Assembly: GCA_016844945.1 (NCBI GenBank)
Contig: JAERTJ010000063.1
Location: 1-64,000, forward strand
Reading direction: 5' to 3'
DNA from: Fidelibacterota bacterium
GTDB lineage: Bacteria > Fidelibacterota > UBA8477 > JABMPR01
DNA: 64,000 nucleotides
Positions 44,224 through 53,831 of this stretch are shown here, piece after piece. The notes beneath the pieces are model-generated. The model had not been told where the DNA came from, did no database searches, and was given only the letters and a program-made list of their open reading frames with translations. Made by a program: the position numbers and the translations under genes. Every line of letters begins with the position of its first letter. Positions within the stretch are counted from its first letter, which is position 1.

Positions 44224-44940
44224 TTACCCCTGATCCTCTGAGTCGATTGGATTGATGATATCCGGTTCAAACTCTCCGAGTTCAATGACATTGGAGAACG
44301 GAATTTCATCCCCATGGACTATAAAAATAGCCCCATTGGGTCCATACCGGACTGCTTCGATAACACCCATCATAACGGTATCAGTAGCGATTTCTTCTCC
44401 AGCTGCATTGGATGCAGTGAGTGAAAAAGTGTACTCTCCGGGTGGGAGTGTTCCATTGTTACCAACACCATCCCAGGTGACGGTATGATCACCTCGCGAC
44501 ACGGATTGCATCCCGATAGTGTCCACGACAGTTCCAGCAGCATCTCTGATTGTGATATCCACATTGTCAGCAAAGGCTCCTGTCTGGAAACTGATCTGAG
44601 GTTCGATACCATGTTCAAGAACAACCTTGTTTCCAATTGCCTTGACTTCTTTACCAATCATGGTAGCTGCCATTGTGTTATTAATGGTCTGAGCAAGCAT
44701 CAAATTGGTTTCAACACCCTGAGTCGATGTACTATTCAATTTCTGTAGTTCTTCGAGTTGGGTGAACTGTGCCAATTGCGCTGCGAACTGTTGACTGTCC
44801 TGCGGCTCCATCGGATCTTGATGCTTCATCTGTGTAATCAACAGTTGTAAAAAATCTTGTTGAGAAACACTACCGATATCTGTATCGACGGCTTTAAACA
44901 TATCACTACCGCCTCTGGTGAGACCTGCAATCTCAGTCAT
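44224..44940 (-). CDS. flgD: Hook cap protein FlgD
   Basis: A 238-residue scaffold protein. The N-terminal export segment and QDFLQLLITQMKHQDPMEPQ and FAAQLAQFTQLEELQKLN are diagnostic; residues about 95-200 form the FlgD Ig-like/tudor domain (GDHTVTWDGVGNNGTLPPGE). It caps the growing hook during FlgE polymerisation. It follows fliK by 19 nt. Confidence 0.92.
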   Translation of the reverse strand: MTEIAGLTRGGSDMFKAVDTDIGSVSQQDFLQLLITQMKHQDPMEPQDSQQFAAQLAQFTQLEELQKLNSTSTQGVETNLMLAQTINNTMAATMIGKEVKAIGNKVVLEHGIEPQISFQTGAFADNVDITIRDAAGTVVDTIGMQSVSRGDHTVTWDGVGNNGTLPPGEYTFSLTASNAAGEEIATDTVMMGVIEAVRYGPNGAIFIVHGDEIPFSNVIELGEFEPDIINPIDSEDQG

Positions 44941-44959
44941 GACTACCTCCTTTCATTCA

Positions 44960-47398
44960 TCAGGCTAACACTTCCATAGTGTTGTAGCCGTAGTTACGTT
45001 TTGTATTTGCTTCATTTTCTTCAGCAGTAGCCTGATCGCGTTCTGCTGACTCGTCGTTTGAATTTGATGTGTGAGCATCCCCATCACCCATGGATCCACT
45101 ACTTCTCTGGTCGTCTTTGACTTCCACATTCACATTCGAAAAGCTGAATCCACGCTGGTTCATATTGTCCTCGATATGAGGCATTACTCTTTGCAATTCG
45201 TTTTTAGATAGATCGCTTTCCACAAATATCGTTATCTCTTCGCGGGTGGCTTCTGTGTGGAATTCAATATCCAATTCACCCAGGGGACCCCCATCAACTA
45301 TAAAGCTGGCTTTCTGAGCCTTACCATCATTGCTAGTCTCAAAGCTCATCTCCCGGATTTTATTTACCATTTCTGCTGTAAAGCTTCTGGCAAATAGAGG
45401 AGCATTTACGCGTGGATGCGGAACACTTGACATCTGGCTTTGAATGAGTCCTGCTTCAGGAGTATTCTTCATGGACATGCTGTTATGCATATTCTGATTA
45501 GGTAGATTCTCTTGACCAACCTGGATTGATTCCTGAGCCTTTTTAAGAATTTCTATTCTATCTCGTAGTTGTTGTTTGAGAATATCTGCTGGATTTTCTT
45601 CTAACTCTTGCAATCCTTTATCAGCAACTGGTTCTGGTCCATAAGCTTCTTTCATTTGGGCAGAACGTTTAGAGCGAAGGTGCTGGGTTGGAGATATAGT
45701 AGCAGAACCTTTGACTTTTCTGGAAACAGGTTTTGTTCTGGAATCAACCTTTTCGGCCTTAGCTGCTGTGACCTGTGCAGCAACAGCTTCACCAGCACCT
45801 TGAGCCGAACGAACTTCTGTTTCAACAGTCACTTCTTGACTTGCTACTGAATTTTGGACCGCCTGGGTAGCAGACTCTCTGCTGACCGATTCATTTTTGT
45901 CTAAACCGGGCAACTGCAGTTGGTCGGATTTTGCTGAATCAATACTCGTAGGTTTTGATGATAAGGCGACGTTCTCTTTCACTGGAGTTGTAGGCTGAGA
46001 TTGATCTATTCTGGTTTTTCGGGTATGTGCTACCTGGGACTGTTCAGCCCTGTTACTGTTACCCAACTCGAACTTCTCAGCGCGTAAATCTGCTTTCTGT
46101 GGTTCTACTTCTCGCTGTGCTTCAACTGCTTTCTGTGGTTCGACTGGTCGCTGTGCTTCCTCGTTTTTATTCTGCTTTGGATGGACTTGAGTTTCAACAC
46201 TACTCACTCGGGACCTGGGTGCCCTTACAGCTTCATTTGCGAGCTGGGGCTCTACCTTCCTAGTGCTCTGCTCTGGAGCAAGATTTTCACGCGTGATTGA
46301 TCTTTCTGTGTCAGTATTCCTTTCAGAAATTTCTGGAGCAGCCTTTATAGGGGTAGCATCTTTCAAAGATTCAGATTTACTGGCGTTGCGAGAAGGAATT
46401 GGGTTTACCAGAGGATTCTGTTTGCTCTGCTTAGTGGCTGTTGGTTGTCCACTTTCATCAACGATTGATTGTAGAGCCTGTTGAGGTTGCTGAGCCTGTT
46501 GATCTCTCCGAACGGCTTGCGAAAGGTTTGGTCGTTCATCAGCTTTTACTGCTCGTGCAGATTTTACAGCCGGGTTAGGCTCAGATTCCATAGGAGATTT
46601 GAAAATTCTCTCCTGTGTTTCTGGAGTTGCTTTAATATTCTTCTCTTGGACTACTTGGGATTGGTCACTGGATTGCACCTTTGATTTTGCTACGGGATTC
46701 TCTTTGGTCCTGTCAGATGCTTGATTGACATCCTCTCTCCCTACTCCCTGTGTAGGTGTGGTCAGAGTTTTAAATTGTTTCTTCGATAAGGTTTCTCTCT
46801 GGACAACTGGACGCTCACTAGTAGAAACCTGGGGGTGAATATGTTCAGTGTTTTTTTGAACTTCAGGAACCATTTCTACAGCTTTTTCAGCAGGTACTCC
46901 AACAGGGGCTTCACCTATTTCTTCCCTTTGAGGTTTTGAATGGGTGGCATCCTGTCCAGCAGGTTTGAGCTTTAACTCCCTACCATCAAGTTTTTTTACG
47001 GGCTTGTCAACTGAATCACCTTTCGCCTGATCAACAGCTTGAGGCGCATCTGCTTTTAGTGAATCTTGGGGTGCTTCAGGTTTTTTTACATCATCAGTCG
47101 ACTCGGTCTTTGGGGAGGCGTTTTGCTTGGCTTCCTCTGCATTTTTAATGAGCTCACTCCGATTAACAATCGGTTTTGCTTTTAGAGGTATCTTCTTTCC
47201 ATCAGTGTCTCTTTTGAAACTCTGCATCAAGTTTAAACGATTCACTTTGGCAGGGTTCTTTCCCATATCAACCGGTTCATCACCAGGTTTTAGCAGGTCA
47301 TCAAATGGAAGTTTGCTTCCGTCTTTTACCTTGCCAACCACTGCTGATTTATCAGTCTTTGTCCCAACAGGTTCTACTACAGGTATTTTGTGTGTCAT
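44960..47398 (-). CDS. fliK: Hook-length control protein FliK, unusually long and repetitive
   Basis: An 812-residue protein, about twice the length of E. coli FliK. Residues about 1-660 are disordered and rich in Lys, Gln, Glu, Pro and Ala. Residues about 665-755 form the C-terminal Flg_hook domain (PLGELDIEFHTEATREEITI, LSKNELQRVMPHIEDNMNQR). FliK measures the hook and switches FlhB specificity. The long linker includes a near-perfect 36-bp tandem repeat encoding VEPQKAVEAQRE-type units at 46091-46159. It follows the MotE-like gene by 3 nt. Confidence 0.88.
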   Translation of the reverse strand: MTHKIPVVEPVGTKTDKSAVVGKVKDGSKLPFDDLLKPGDEPVDMGKNPAKVNRLNLMQSFKRDTDGKKIPLKAKPIVNRSELIKNAEEAKQNASPKTESTDDVKKPEAPQDSLKADAPQAVDQAKGDSVDKPVKKLDGRELKLKPAGQDATHSKPQREEIGEAPVGVPAEKAVEMVPEVQKNTEHIHPQVSTSERPVVQRETLSKKQFKTLTTPTQGVGREDVNQASDRTKENPVAKSKVQSSDQSQVVQEKNIKATPETQERIFKSPMESEPNPAVKSARAVKADERPNLSQAVRRDQQAQQPQQALQSIVDESGQPTATKQSKQNPLVNPIPSRNASKSESLKDATPIKAAPEISERNTDTERSITRENLAPEQSTRKVEPQLANEAVRAPRSRVSSVETQVHPKQNKNEEAQRPVEPQKAVEAQREVEPQKADLRAEKFELGNSNRAEQSQVAHTRKTRIDQSQPTTPVKENVALSSKPTSIDSAKSDQLQLPGLDKNESVSRESATQAVQNSVASQEVTVETEVRSAQGAGEAVAAQVTAAKAEKVDSRTKPVSRKVKGSATISPTQHLRSKRSAQMKEAYGPEPVADKGLQELEENPADILKQQLRDRIEILKKAQESIQVGQENLPNQNMHNSMSMKNTPEAGLIQSQMSSVPHPRVNAPLFARSFTAEMVNKIREMSFETSNDGKAQKASFIVDGGPLGELDIEFHTEATREEITIFVESDLSKNELQRVMPHIEDNMNQRGFSFSNVNVEVKDDQRSSGSMGDGDAHTSNSNDESAERDQATAEENEANTKRNYGYNTMEVLA
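46091..46159. repeat. 36-bp tandem repeat inside fliK
   Basis: Two copies of a 33-nt block (46091-46123 and 46127-46159) differing at three positions, with a period of 36 bp or 12 codons, encode VEPQKA repeats in the disordered linker. In-frame periodicity would let the linker expand or contract without a frameshift. Confidence 0.7.
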
Positions 47399-47401
47399 TT
47401 T

Positions 47402-48019
47402 TTATGATCCTGCCAATTTTTTAGTTATCTGAGCAGCCCGTACATCACTGAGGGCCTGGATTAGATTCTTCTTTGTTCGCGTACCCATATTTTTGTAAAG
47501 GGCAATGATAGTTTTATCATCTACCCTCTCCAGAATGGGTCTTATATCAGCAACCTTCATGGTCTCGTATGTTTTAGCGAGGTCCTTGATTGAGACATTT
47601 TTTTCTTTCAACTTTTCAATCTGATCTTCAAGGGACTCGACTTGTGACGTATAGGTTGTCAACAGCTTTTCCTGTTTGCCTAGCTCTTCATTGAGACTAT
47701 CAACTGTCACTCTGCTAAAAAAGAGATCACCGGTCAACACCTCGATAACAGCTTGAAGGGAGTCAGACTTGGATATTTTTTTTGATTTGGCTGCTTGAGT
47801 TGAATCGGTTTGTCCTGGAGCATCCGCACTATCTTCATAGGCAGATTCATAATCTAAGTCAGGGTCTGCTTCTGCTTCCGTAGCCTCAGCCTGAGCTGCA
47901 ATGGTTTCTTCAAGAGCTTCAGGAGTTGGAGTTAAATAGGTCAGCCCAACAAAGGCCAATCCAATAAAAACGACGAATAGTACTAGAATGATCAGGGACC
48001 ACATGACGATTTGTCTCAT
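47402..48019 (-). CDS. MotE-like protein with MgtE N-terminal domain
   Basis: A 205-residue protein with an N-terminal membrane helix (about 5-28), an acidic linker, a coiled coil (about 105-145) and a C-terminal MgtE_N-like domain (YETMKVADIRPILERVDDKT and IIALYKNMGTRTKKNLIQAL). This layout is that of MotE, a chaperone for the stator protein MotC in alphaproteobacteria, and of unnamed proteins between fliJ and fliK in other phyla. It overlaps fliJ by 4 nt. The domain layout is clear; the role is inferred. Confidence 0.75.
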   Translation of the reverse strand: MRQIVMWSLIILVLFVVFIGLAFVGLTYLTPTPEALEETIAAQAEATEAEADPDLDYESAYEDSADAPGQTDSTQAAKSKKISKSDSLQAVIEVLTGDLFFSRVTVDSLNEELGKQEKLLTTYTSQVESLEDQIEKLKEKNVSIKDLAKTYETMKVADIRPILERVDDKTIIALYKNMGTRTKKNLIQALSDVRAAQITKKLAGS

Positions 48020-48465
48020 AATCCACCCTCATTCTGAGAAATTCGTGCTGCTACTTCACTCTCGTTTTTCACCTGATCCTGATTTGCCTTCTTTTTAAAG
48101 GCATCCTTATGGTTCTCTTTTAATTTTTCGATGACCATCTTGTCCTTTGATGCCTGAACAAATGCCTGTCTTTGCTCTTCAGTTTCCTGCTCGCTCTTTT
48201 CAATAATTTGATTCTGCTCTTCAATTTTGTCATCGAGTTGTTCTGAATAGGCAGTACGTTGATTGAGTGACATGAGAGAGACTGATTCCTGAGCATTGTC
48301 AGAAGTATTTATCAGAGCATCTTTCTCAGCCTTAATTTGATTTAAACTCTGTTTTTCGCGTTCGGTTTCTGCCTGGGCTTTTTGAAGCTCGATAGCCTTC
48401 GCATCTTCGATCATTGTGCGTACATCCAGGACCTTTTGCAGTGGGAAATTGAAGGCTTTTGTCAT
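48016..48465 (-). CDS. fliJ: Flagellar export chaperone escort FliJ
   Basis: A 149-residue, almost entirely coiled-coil protein opening FNFPLQKVLDVRTMIEDAKA, the FliJ pattern. FliJ sits in the FliI hexamer and contacts FlhA. It overlaps fliI by 4 nt, in the standard order fliH-fliI-fliJ. Confidence 0.88.
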   Translation of the reverse strand: MTKAFNFPLQKVLDVRTMIEDAKAIELQKAQAETEREKQSLNQIKAEKDALINTSDNAQESVSLMSLNQRTAYSEQLDDKIEEQNQIIEKSEQETEEQRQAFVQASKDKMVIEKLKENHKDAFKKKANQDQVKNESEVAARISQNEGGL

Positions 48466-49790
48466 ACCAGGCCTCCTTGTAAGACTTCAATCATTTTACT
48501 CCGCGTATCCTGAAATGGAGCGGAATCATGCATATCCTGTTTCAGAAATGCTTTGATTGAATCAATTTTCTCAATAGCACTATCAACGCGAGGGTTACTC
48601 CCACTAACATATGCGCCAATATTGATCATATCTTCAGATTCACGATAGTCGGCCAGCATCTCCAGGATGGCTTGAGATTGGTCTCTTTGATCATCATCCA
48701 CGACCTCAGTCCGTAAGCGACTGATACTCTCATTTACATCGATAGCGGGATATTGACCTCGAGCGGCAAGACGGCGGGACAATACGATATGACCATCAAG
48801 GATAGCTCGGGAAGCATCACTGATTGGCTCATCCATATCATCACCCTCGACGAGTACTGTATAAAGTCCGGTGATACTACCTACACTGGCGGTACCAGCC
48901 CTTTCAAGCAGCCGAGGAAGCAGTGCAAATACCGAAGGTGTATATCCTTTGGTAGTCGGGGGTTCACCTACAGCTAAACCTATTTCACGCTGGGCCATGG
49001 CGACACGGCTGAGGGAATCCATTAGCAACATGACATCACGACCTTCATCTCTGAAGTATTCCGCAATTGCTGTGGCTATCAAGGCACCCTTTACACGAAC
49101 CATTGCAGCCTGGTCGGAGGTTGCTACAATAACAACTGATCGTCTAAGACCTTCTGGTCCTAAATCTCTTTCAATAAATTCCCTGACTTCACGACCACGT
49201 TCACCGATGAGAGCAATTACATTCACTTCGGCTTCTGTGTAGCGGGAGATCATTCCCAAGAGCACACTCTTACCAACACCTGAACCAGCAAAGATACCAA
49301 CTCGTTGTCCACGACCAACTGTTACGAGACCATCAATACTTCTAATTCCTGTCGGGAGGATATCCTTGATGCGTTCCCTGGTGAGGGGATTTGGCGGGTC
49401 GTTATATACAGCCTGACGTTTGTCGGCGTAGATGGGACCTTTGCCATCTATGGGGTTACCCAGACCATCAATAACACGACCCAGAAGTTCGGGGCCAACA
49501 GATATGGATAATGGTACAGGGCTTCGTTCTACACGACTACCCGGTGCGATCCCAACTGTCTGATCAAGGGGCATGAGTAATACTTTTTCGCCCTTGAATC
49601 CTACAATTTCGGCTCTGATAACTTCATGTGTCTGAGTATGAATCTGGCACAATTCACCAAGTGTAGCACCGGGTAAAGATGCCTCGATGACCAATCCAAC
49701 CACATTGGATACTTTGCCATCCATTCGGATCATGGAGCTCATGGTCAAGAGCTCAGAGTAATCTTCAAATCTATTTAAGATTTGCTGCAT
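48462..49790 (-). CDS. fliI: Flagellar export ATPase FliI
   Basis: A 442-residue ATPase of normal length. GIFAGSGVGKSVLLGMISR has the Walker A loop, VIALIGERGREVREFIERDL and VMLLMDSLSRVAMAQREIGL (Walker B) follow, and GSITGLYTVLVEGDDMDEPI is family-specific. It energises substrate delivery to the export gate. It overlaps fliH by 20 nt. Confidence 0.96.
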   Translation of the reverse strand: MQQILNRFEDYSELLTMSSMIRMDGKVSNVVGLVIEASLPGATLGELCQIHTQTHEVIRAEIVGFKGEKVLLMPLDQTVGIAPGSRVERSPVPLSISVGPELLGRVIDGLGNPIDGKGPIYADKRQAVYNDPPNPLTRERIKDILPTGIRSIDGLVTVGRGQRVGIFAGSGVGKSVLLGMISRYTEAEVNVIALIGERGREVREFIERDLGPEGLRRSVVIVATSDQAAMVRVKGALIATAIAEYFRDEGRDVMLLMDSLSRVAMAQREIGLAVGEPPTTKGYTPSVFALLPRLLERAGTASVGSITGLYTVLVEGDDMDEPISDASRAILDGHIVLSRRLAARGQYPAIDVNESISRLRTEVVDDDQRDQSQAILEMLADYRESEDMINIGAYVSGSNPRVDSAIEKIDSIKAFLKQDMHDSAPFQDTRSKMIEVLQGGLV

Positions 49791-50484
49791 CAGACTCTCT
49801 TAATACTTTTTCTAAATTCTCTAGTTGAGCATGTATAGTGCTGTCCACCAGGTAGTCTTCAGTTTCAAGTTTACATTCACCTGGCTTGATAGTTGGATTG
49901 GGGACAAAACGTAAATTATCTTTTTGTGGAACACTCAATGTTTTAAGAACATCTTCCCCTGTGATAAAGTTCAACTGGGAGGCATTAACATGCACCATGG
50001 CTCGAGTCTGGGATACGGTTTCATTCAGAACACGTTGGACTTGTGTAATTAATATTTCATTTGCAGCGTCATCCAGTGAGAGTTCTCTTTCGATCAATTT
50101 CTCGGCTGCTCCCAGAGCAAGTTTCAGAAGGGGTGTCCCAAGCTTCTCCACCACTTCTGTAAACTCTGAATGCATGGAATGGATATTATTATTGAATTCA
50201 CTTGTCAATTGAGAGAATTGTTTCTGGGCTTCAGCTTTTGCTATATTTTGCCCTTCTGCATATCCTGCCTGATAGGCTTCCGCACGTGCTTTCTGGAGTT
50301 CAGCTTCAAGAATCTTAATACGATCGGCATAGGCTTTTAACTCTCTTCTACGACTCTCTTCGTTTTTATCTCCACCCAGAATCAACGCGAGTTCTTCCTC
50401 ACGCTGCTCATGAGTCATTTCCCCATCAGAGCTGTAGAGGGGCTGAAATCCTTTCACGGGGCGATTTAAGACCATAACAGCCAT
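49771..50484 (-). CDS. fliH: Flagellar assembly protein FliH
   Basis: A 237-residue protein with a long central coiled coil (about 45-115, with the EAYQAGYAEGQNIAKAEAQK GxxxG-like part) and a C-terminal V-ATPase E-like domain (LALGAAEKLIERELS, VHVNASQLNFI). FliH binds and restrains FliI. Its ATG overlaps the fliG stop as TAATG. Confidence 0.88.
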   Translation of the reverse strand: MAVMVLNRPVKGFQPLYSSDGEMTHEQREEELALILGGDKNEESRRRELKAYADRIKILEAELQKARAEAYQAGYAEGQNIAKAEAQKQFSQLTSEFNNNIHSMHSEFTEVVEKLGTPLLKLALGAAEKLIERELSLDDAANEILITQVQRVLNETVSQTRAMVHVNASQLNFITGEDVLKTLSVPQKDNLRFVPNPTIKPGECKLETEDYLVDSTIHAQLENLEKVLRESDAANLK

Positions 50485-51524
50485 TAGTCGATCACCTCTT
50501 CTTCTTCGCCGCGGCTTATGGTAATTTCACCATCAGCTTCAAGCTGTCTGACAACATCGAGGATTTCCTTCTGGGCATTCTCAACATCACGTACACGGAC
50601 AGGTCCGAGATACTGTAATTCGTCCTTGAGCATATCCGCAGCACGTTCAGACATATTTCTGAAAATTTTCTCTTTCAGATCTTCACTGGTTGCTTTCAGA
50701 GCCAGGGCCATGGTGTTAGAATCAATATTCTTGACGATATTCTGGACGGCTGAATCAGGTAGAGCATTGACGTCTTCAAAGAGGAACATTAGACTTGCGA
50801 TCTCATCGAAAAGATCTGCATCGCGTTCTTTAAAGGCATCCAGAATGTTTTTCTCAGCTGATCTAGAGGCAGAGTTCAGAATATCTGCGACTGCTTCAGC
50901 ACCGCCTGTGGTACTCAGATCTCCACCAAAGACCGTCCCAATTTGCTCTCTCAGGACATTTTCAATTTCTTCAATCAATTCTGGTGATGTTTTTTCCATG
51001 GTTGCCAGGCGATAGGCGATTTCACTCTGATTTTCCTGGGGAAGCTCAGACATGATGCTGGCAGCCTGGGCAGCTTTCAAGTTTGCCAGAATTAATGCAG
51101 CTGTCTGGGGATGTTCATTCTGCAGAAAGTTGAGTAATTGTTTGTCATCAACTGTCTGAAGTAGGTAAAAAGCACTCACTTCTGTGGTTGCTTCTACTCT
51201 TGCGAGAATCTCTTCTGCTTTTTTATGACCGTATGCAGATTCCAGAACATTTTTGGCATATCCCAACCCACCCTGGACGATGAATTGATTGGCTTGCATG
51301 AGTTGATAGAATTCTTCGATTACATCTGAAAGTATTTCTGCTGGTACATTTTGGAGGAGTGCGATTTCAATAGAAACTTTTTCAATTTCCTTGTCACTGA
51401 GATTCTTCATCACAGCAGCAGCGTTGGATACACCCATGGCGATGAGAACAAGAGCTGCTTTCTGCAGATTCTTCAGTTTCATCTGTTCTTTTTCTTCGGG
51501 TGCCGGGGCATCTTTTTTAAGCAT
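50484..51524 (-). CDS. fliG: Flagellar motor switch protein FliG
   Basis: A 346-residue rotor protein. The N domain (LKNLQKAALVLIAMGVSNAA), the middle EHPQTAALILANLK motif, and the C-terminal charged helix region (MFLFEDVNALPDSAVQNIVK and KEKIFRNMSERAADMLKDEL) that meets MotA are present. It ends in an acidic tail. It overlaps fliF by 8 nt. Confidence 0.96.
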   Translation of the reverse strand: MLKKDAPAPEEKEQMKLKNLQKAALVLIAMGVSNAAAVMKNLSDKEIEKVSIEIALLQNVPAEILSDVIEEFYQLMQANQFIVQGGLGYAKNVLESAYGHKKAEEILARVEATTEVSAFYLLQTVDDKQLLNFLQNEHPQTAALILANLKAAQAASIMSELPQENQSEIAYRLATMEKTSPELIEEIENVLREQIGTVFGGDLSTTGGAEAVADILNSASRSAEKNILDAFKERDADLFDEIASLMFLFEDVNALPDSAVQNIVKNIDSNTMALALKATSEDLKEKIFRNMSERAADMLKDELQYLGPVRVRDVENAQKEILDVVRQLEADGEITISRGEEEEVID

Positions 51525-53184
51525 TTTGACGCGCTCCCTGTTGTGGTGTCATCCAGGTACGAAGCAGTTTTGCAGTATCCTCTGGGTTATCTTTGGAATA
51601 TTCTACGACTTCAGAGGTCATTTTATCTTTGGCTTGTAGTTTTGCTCGGGCCTCGGGAGATAGTTTGGCGATAAAGGCATCAGAATCCATATCGGCTTCT
51701 GGTATATATGGAACATTTGGCAACATAGCTGCGGCTTCTGGACCTTGTGGGAGTGGTACTCCATCGGGTCCTATAGTTTGAGGTGTTCCACTTGGAAGCA
51801 CACCCATTTTACCACCCTCACCCACCAGGACAGGTAACTCAATATCTCCACCAAAGGATTTGAGTAATCCACGGACTACAAAAAAGGCAATCAAGATTCC
51901 TAGCCCCATCAAGCCTTTGTTTATAAGGCTCGCTTGCATTTCCTGAGCTGCAACTGCCTCAAAATATTCTTTATCATCCTCGACCATACTTTTGTCAAAT
52001 TTGATATTCTGGACTTCAACGACGTCTCCACGTTCTTCTGTGAATCCGACAGCGCTTTTAACCAGTGCCATTATTTGTCCCAGCTCCTTTTCGCTACGTG
52101 GGACATACTCTCTAACGATTTCACCTTCTGCATTTTCAACATCTTCGAAGCTGCCATTCACTAGCACCGCTACTGTTTGTTTGGTAACCACACCCGTATT
52201 GGCAACAAAATGTTCAACGGTGCGATTCAGTTCATAATTGGTGACAACATTTTCATTTTCATGGGAAGTATTAACATTGTTGAGTGTATCGAGGTTAGTT
52301 GAAGATTCAACATGACGCTCTTCGCTGACCACGACTACATTTTCGGGATCAAACAGTTCCTGGGTGCGATCCAGCTTTTCAAAGTTCATATCCACTGAAA
52401 TTTCGACCATGGAATTTTGGGGACCGACGATACCTTCGAGTAGGTGTTGTACTTTGGATTCAAGTTTACGCTCAATGGAGTGTCTCATATCCCACTGGCT
52501 ACTTGATGCTCCCATGACGACTTCTTCATTTTGACCGTCTGAGAGTAAATTGCCATCTGTATCGACAACAACCACTGCATCAGCATTTAAGCCTTCAACA
52601 CTGTTGGCTACCAGAGCGGCGATCCCCTTTATCTGGCTCTCTCCAATAAATCTTCCAGGTGTCAGACTGACAACGATGGATGCTGATGCCTGCTCACCTT
52701 TTTCAAATAATTTTCCTTCGGGCATGACGAGATGAACACGAGAGTTATCCACACCAGGAAACTGGTTAATGGTTTTTGTCAGTTCACCTTCCAACGCACG
52801 GCGCATATTCAACTGTTGCATAAAGCTGGTCATACCCAGTTTTTGATCATCAAATAATTCATACCCGGATACTGTCTGACCGACAAACCCGGATTCGATA
52901 AACTGCAATCTCAATTCAGAAGCATTTTCCTTGGGAACCAGTATTGTTGTACCACTATCTTCAATTTCGTATCGAACTTTTCCACCCTGTAGCGCAGCAA
53001 CAATTTTACTGGCATTTTTTGGATCGAGATCTGAATAGAGAATTACGAATTCTGGACGATTGGCCCAGAGTACCAGTGAAACTGTGATTGAAAGCAACAT
53101 CAGAAAAACAACTGTTAATACAGCTCTTTGAGCCGGACTATAGCGGCTAAAAATGTTTCCCAGTACGTTAAAGAATTGCGACAT
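51517..53184 (-). CDS. fliF: MS-ring protein FliF
   Basis: A 555-residue protein with an N-terminal helix (about 23-43), periplasmic ring domains (FVILYSDLDPKNASKIVAAL, GYELFDDQKLGMTSFMQQLN, ALEGELTKTINQFPGVDNSR) and a second helix near 435-452, then a cytoplasmic tail ending DTAKLLRTWM that binds FliG. It is the base on which the flagellum is built. It follows fliE by 20 nt. Confidence 0.95.
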   Translation of the reverse strand: MSQFFNVLGNIFSRYSPAQRAVLTVVFLMLLSITVSLVLWANRPEFVILYSDLDPKNASKIVAALQGGKVRYEIEDSGTTILVPKENASELRLQFIESGFVGQTVSGYELFDDQKLGMTSFMQQLNMRRALEGELTKTINQFPGVDNSRVHLVMPEGKLFEKGEQASASIVVSLTPGRFIGESQIKGIAALVANSVEGLNADAVVVVDTDGNLLSDGQNEEVVMGASSSQWDMRHSIERKLESKVQHLLEGIVGPQNSMVEISVDMNFEKLDRTQELFDPENVVVVSEERHVESSTNLDTLNNVNTSHENENVVTNYELNRTVEHFVANTGVVTKQTVAVLVNGSFEDVENAEGEIVREYVPRSEKELGQIMALVKSAVGFTEERGDVVEVQNIKFDKSMVEDDKEYFEAVAAQEMQASLINKGLMGLGILIAFFVVRGLLKSFGGDIELPVLVGEGGKMGVLPSGTPQTIGPDGVPLPQGPEAAAMLPNVPYIPEADMDSDAFIAKLSPEARAKLQAKDKMTSEVVEYSKDNPEDTAKLLRTWMTPQQGARQNA

Positions 53185-53204
53185 TTATACTTTCTCCCTA
53201 GGTC

Positions 53205-53522
53205 TTAGACCTGCATCCTTGAGATTTCCTGATATGATTCTAATAATTTTGTTCTGATTTCAAGCATGAGCTGGAAACTCATTTTCGATTCTTCCATGCT
53301 AATCATTGCCTGAGCCAGGTTGTCAGATTTACCCTGGACAACATCAGAAACCTGTTGACCTGCTTCTTTGCTGTTTGAATTCACAACATTGAGAAAATCA
53401 GACATGGTGTCACCAAATGATTTCTGGGTGGCTTCTGATTTGTTTTCTCCCTGTAAAGGATCACTCTTCTTACTTGTCTGTGGTCCCTGTATGGATTGAA
53501 TTAGATCATAAATTTGTGTCAT
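53205..53522 (-). CDS. fliE: Hook-basal body protein FliE
   Basis: A 105-residue protein of normal FliE length, with SFGDTMSDFLNVVNSNSKEA, LAQAMISMEESKMSFQLMLE and the closing RTKLLESYQEISRMQV. It links the MS ring to the rod. An 8-nt gap separates it from the unknown 99-residue gene. Confidence 0.92.
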   Translation of the reverse strand: MTQIYDLIQSIQGPQTSKKSDPLQGENKSEATQKSFGDTMSDFLNVVNSNSKEAGQQVSDVVQGKSDNLAQAMISMEESKMSFQLMLEIRTKLLESYQEISRMQV

Positions 53523-53530
53523 GACAGTCC

Positions 53531-53830
53531 CTAACCTGCGACATCCAGAAGATGTCCTTTATAAATTTGTGCTGCGTTATTTTTGCCATAAAAACTTGAA
53601 TCATCAGGACGTTCACTCCCAAACAAAGCATGTAACGTGGCTCTTTCAGGGAGTGACAGCAATGTCTCGCGTGATGGTTGCGGGGCTTGCAATTCAGCTT
53701 CTTTATCCATGAGAGCTTGTAGAAAGTTAGGTTCTTCAGTCGTGCTGGTCTGGGTAGTCTGGGTAGATTGCTGTTGATACATACGATCGGCATTGATCAA
53801 CCCTGGATTGGTTTGTAGTCTAATATCCAT
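53531..53830 (-). CDS. Small protein of unknown function between flgC and fliE
   Basis: A 99-residue protein that I do not recognise. A Gln/Thr-rich N-terminus (QQQSTQTTQTSTTEE) is followed by a helix (NFLQALMDKEAEL) and a C-terminal segment ending AAQIYKGHLLDVAG. It is tightly packed (1 nt after flgC, 8 nt before fliE), so it is probably translated. The disordered, Ser/Thr/Gln-rich start would suit an exported flagellar protein; that is inference. Confidence 0.6.
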   Translation of the reverse strand: MDIRLQTNPGLINADRMYQQQSTQTTQTSTTEEPNFLQALMDKEAELQAPQPSRETLLSLPERATLHALFGSERPDDSSFYGKNNAAQIYKGHLLDVAG

Positions 53831-53831
53831 A

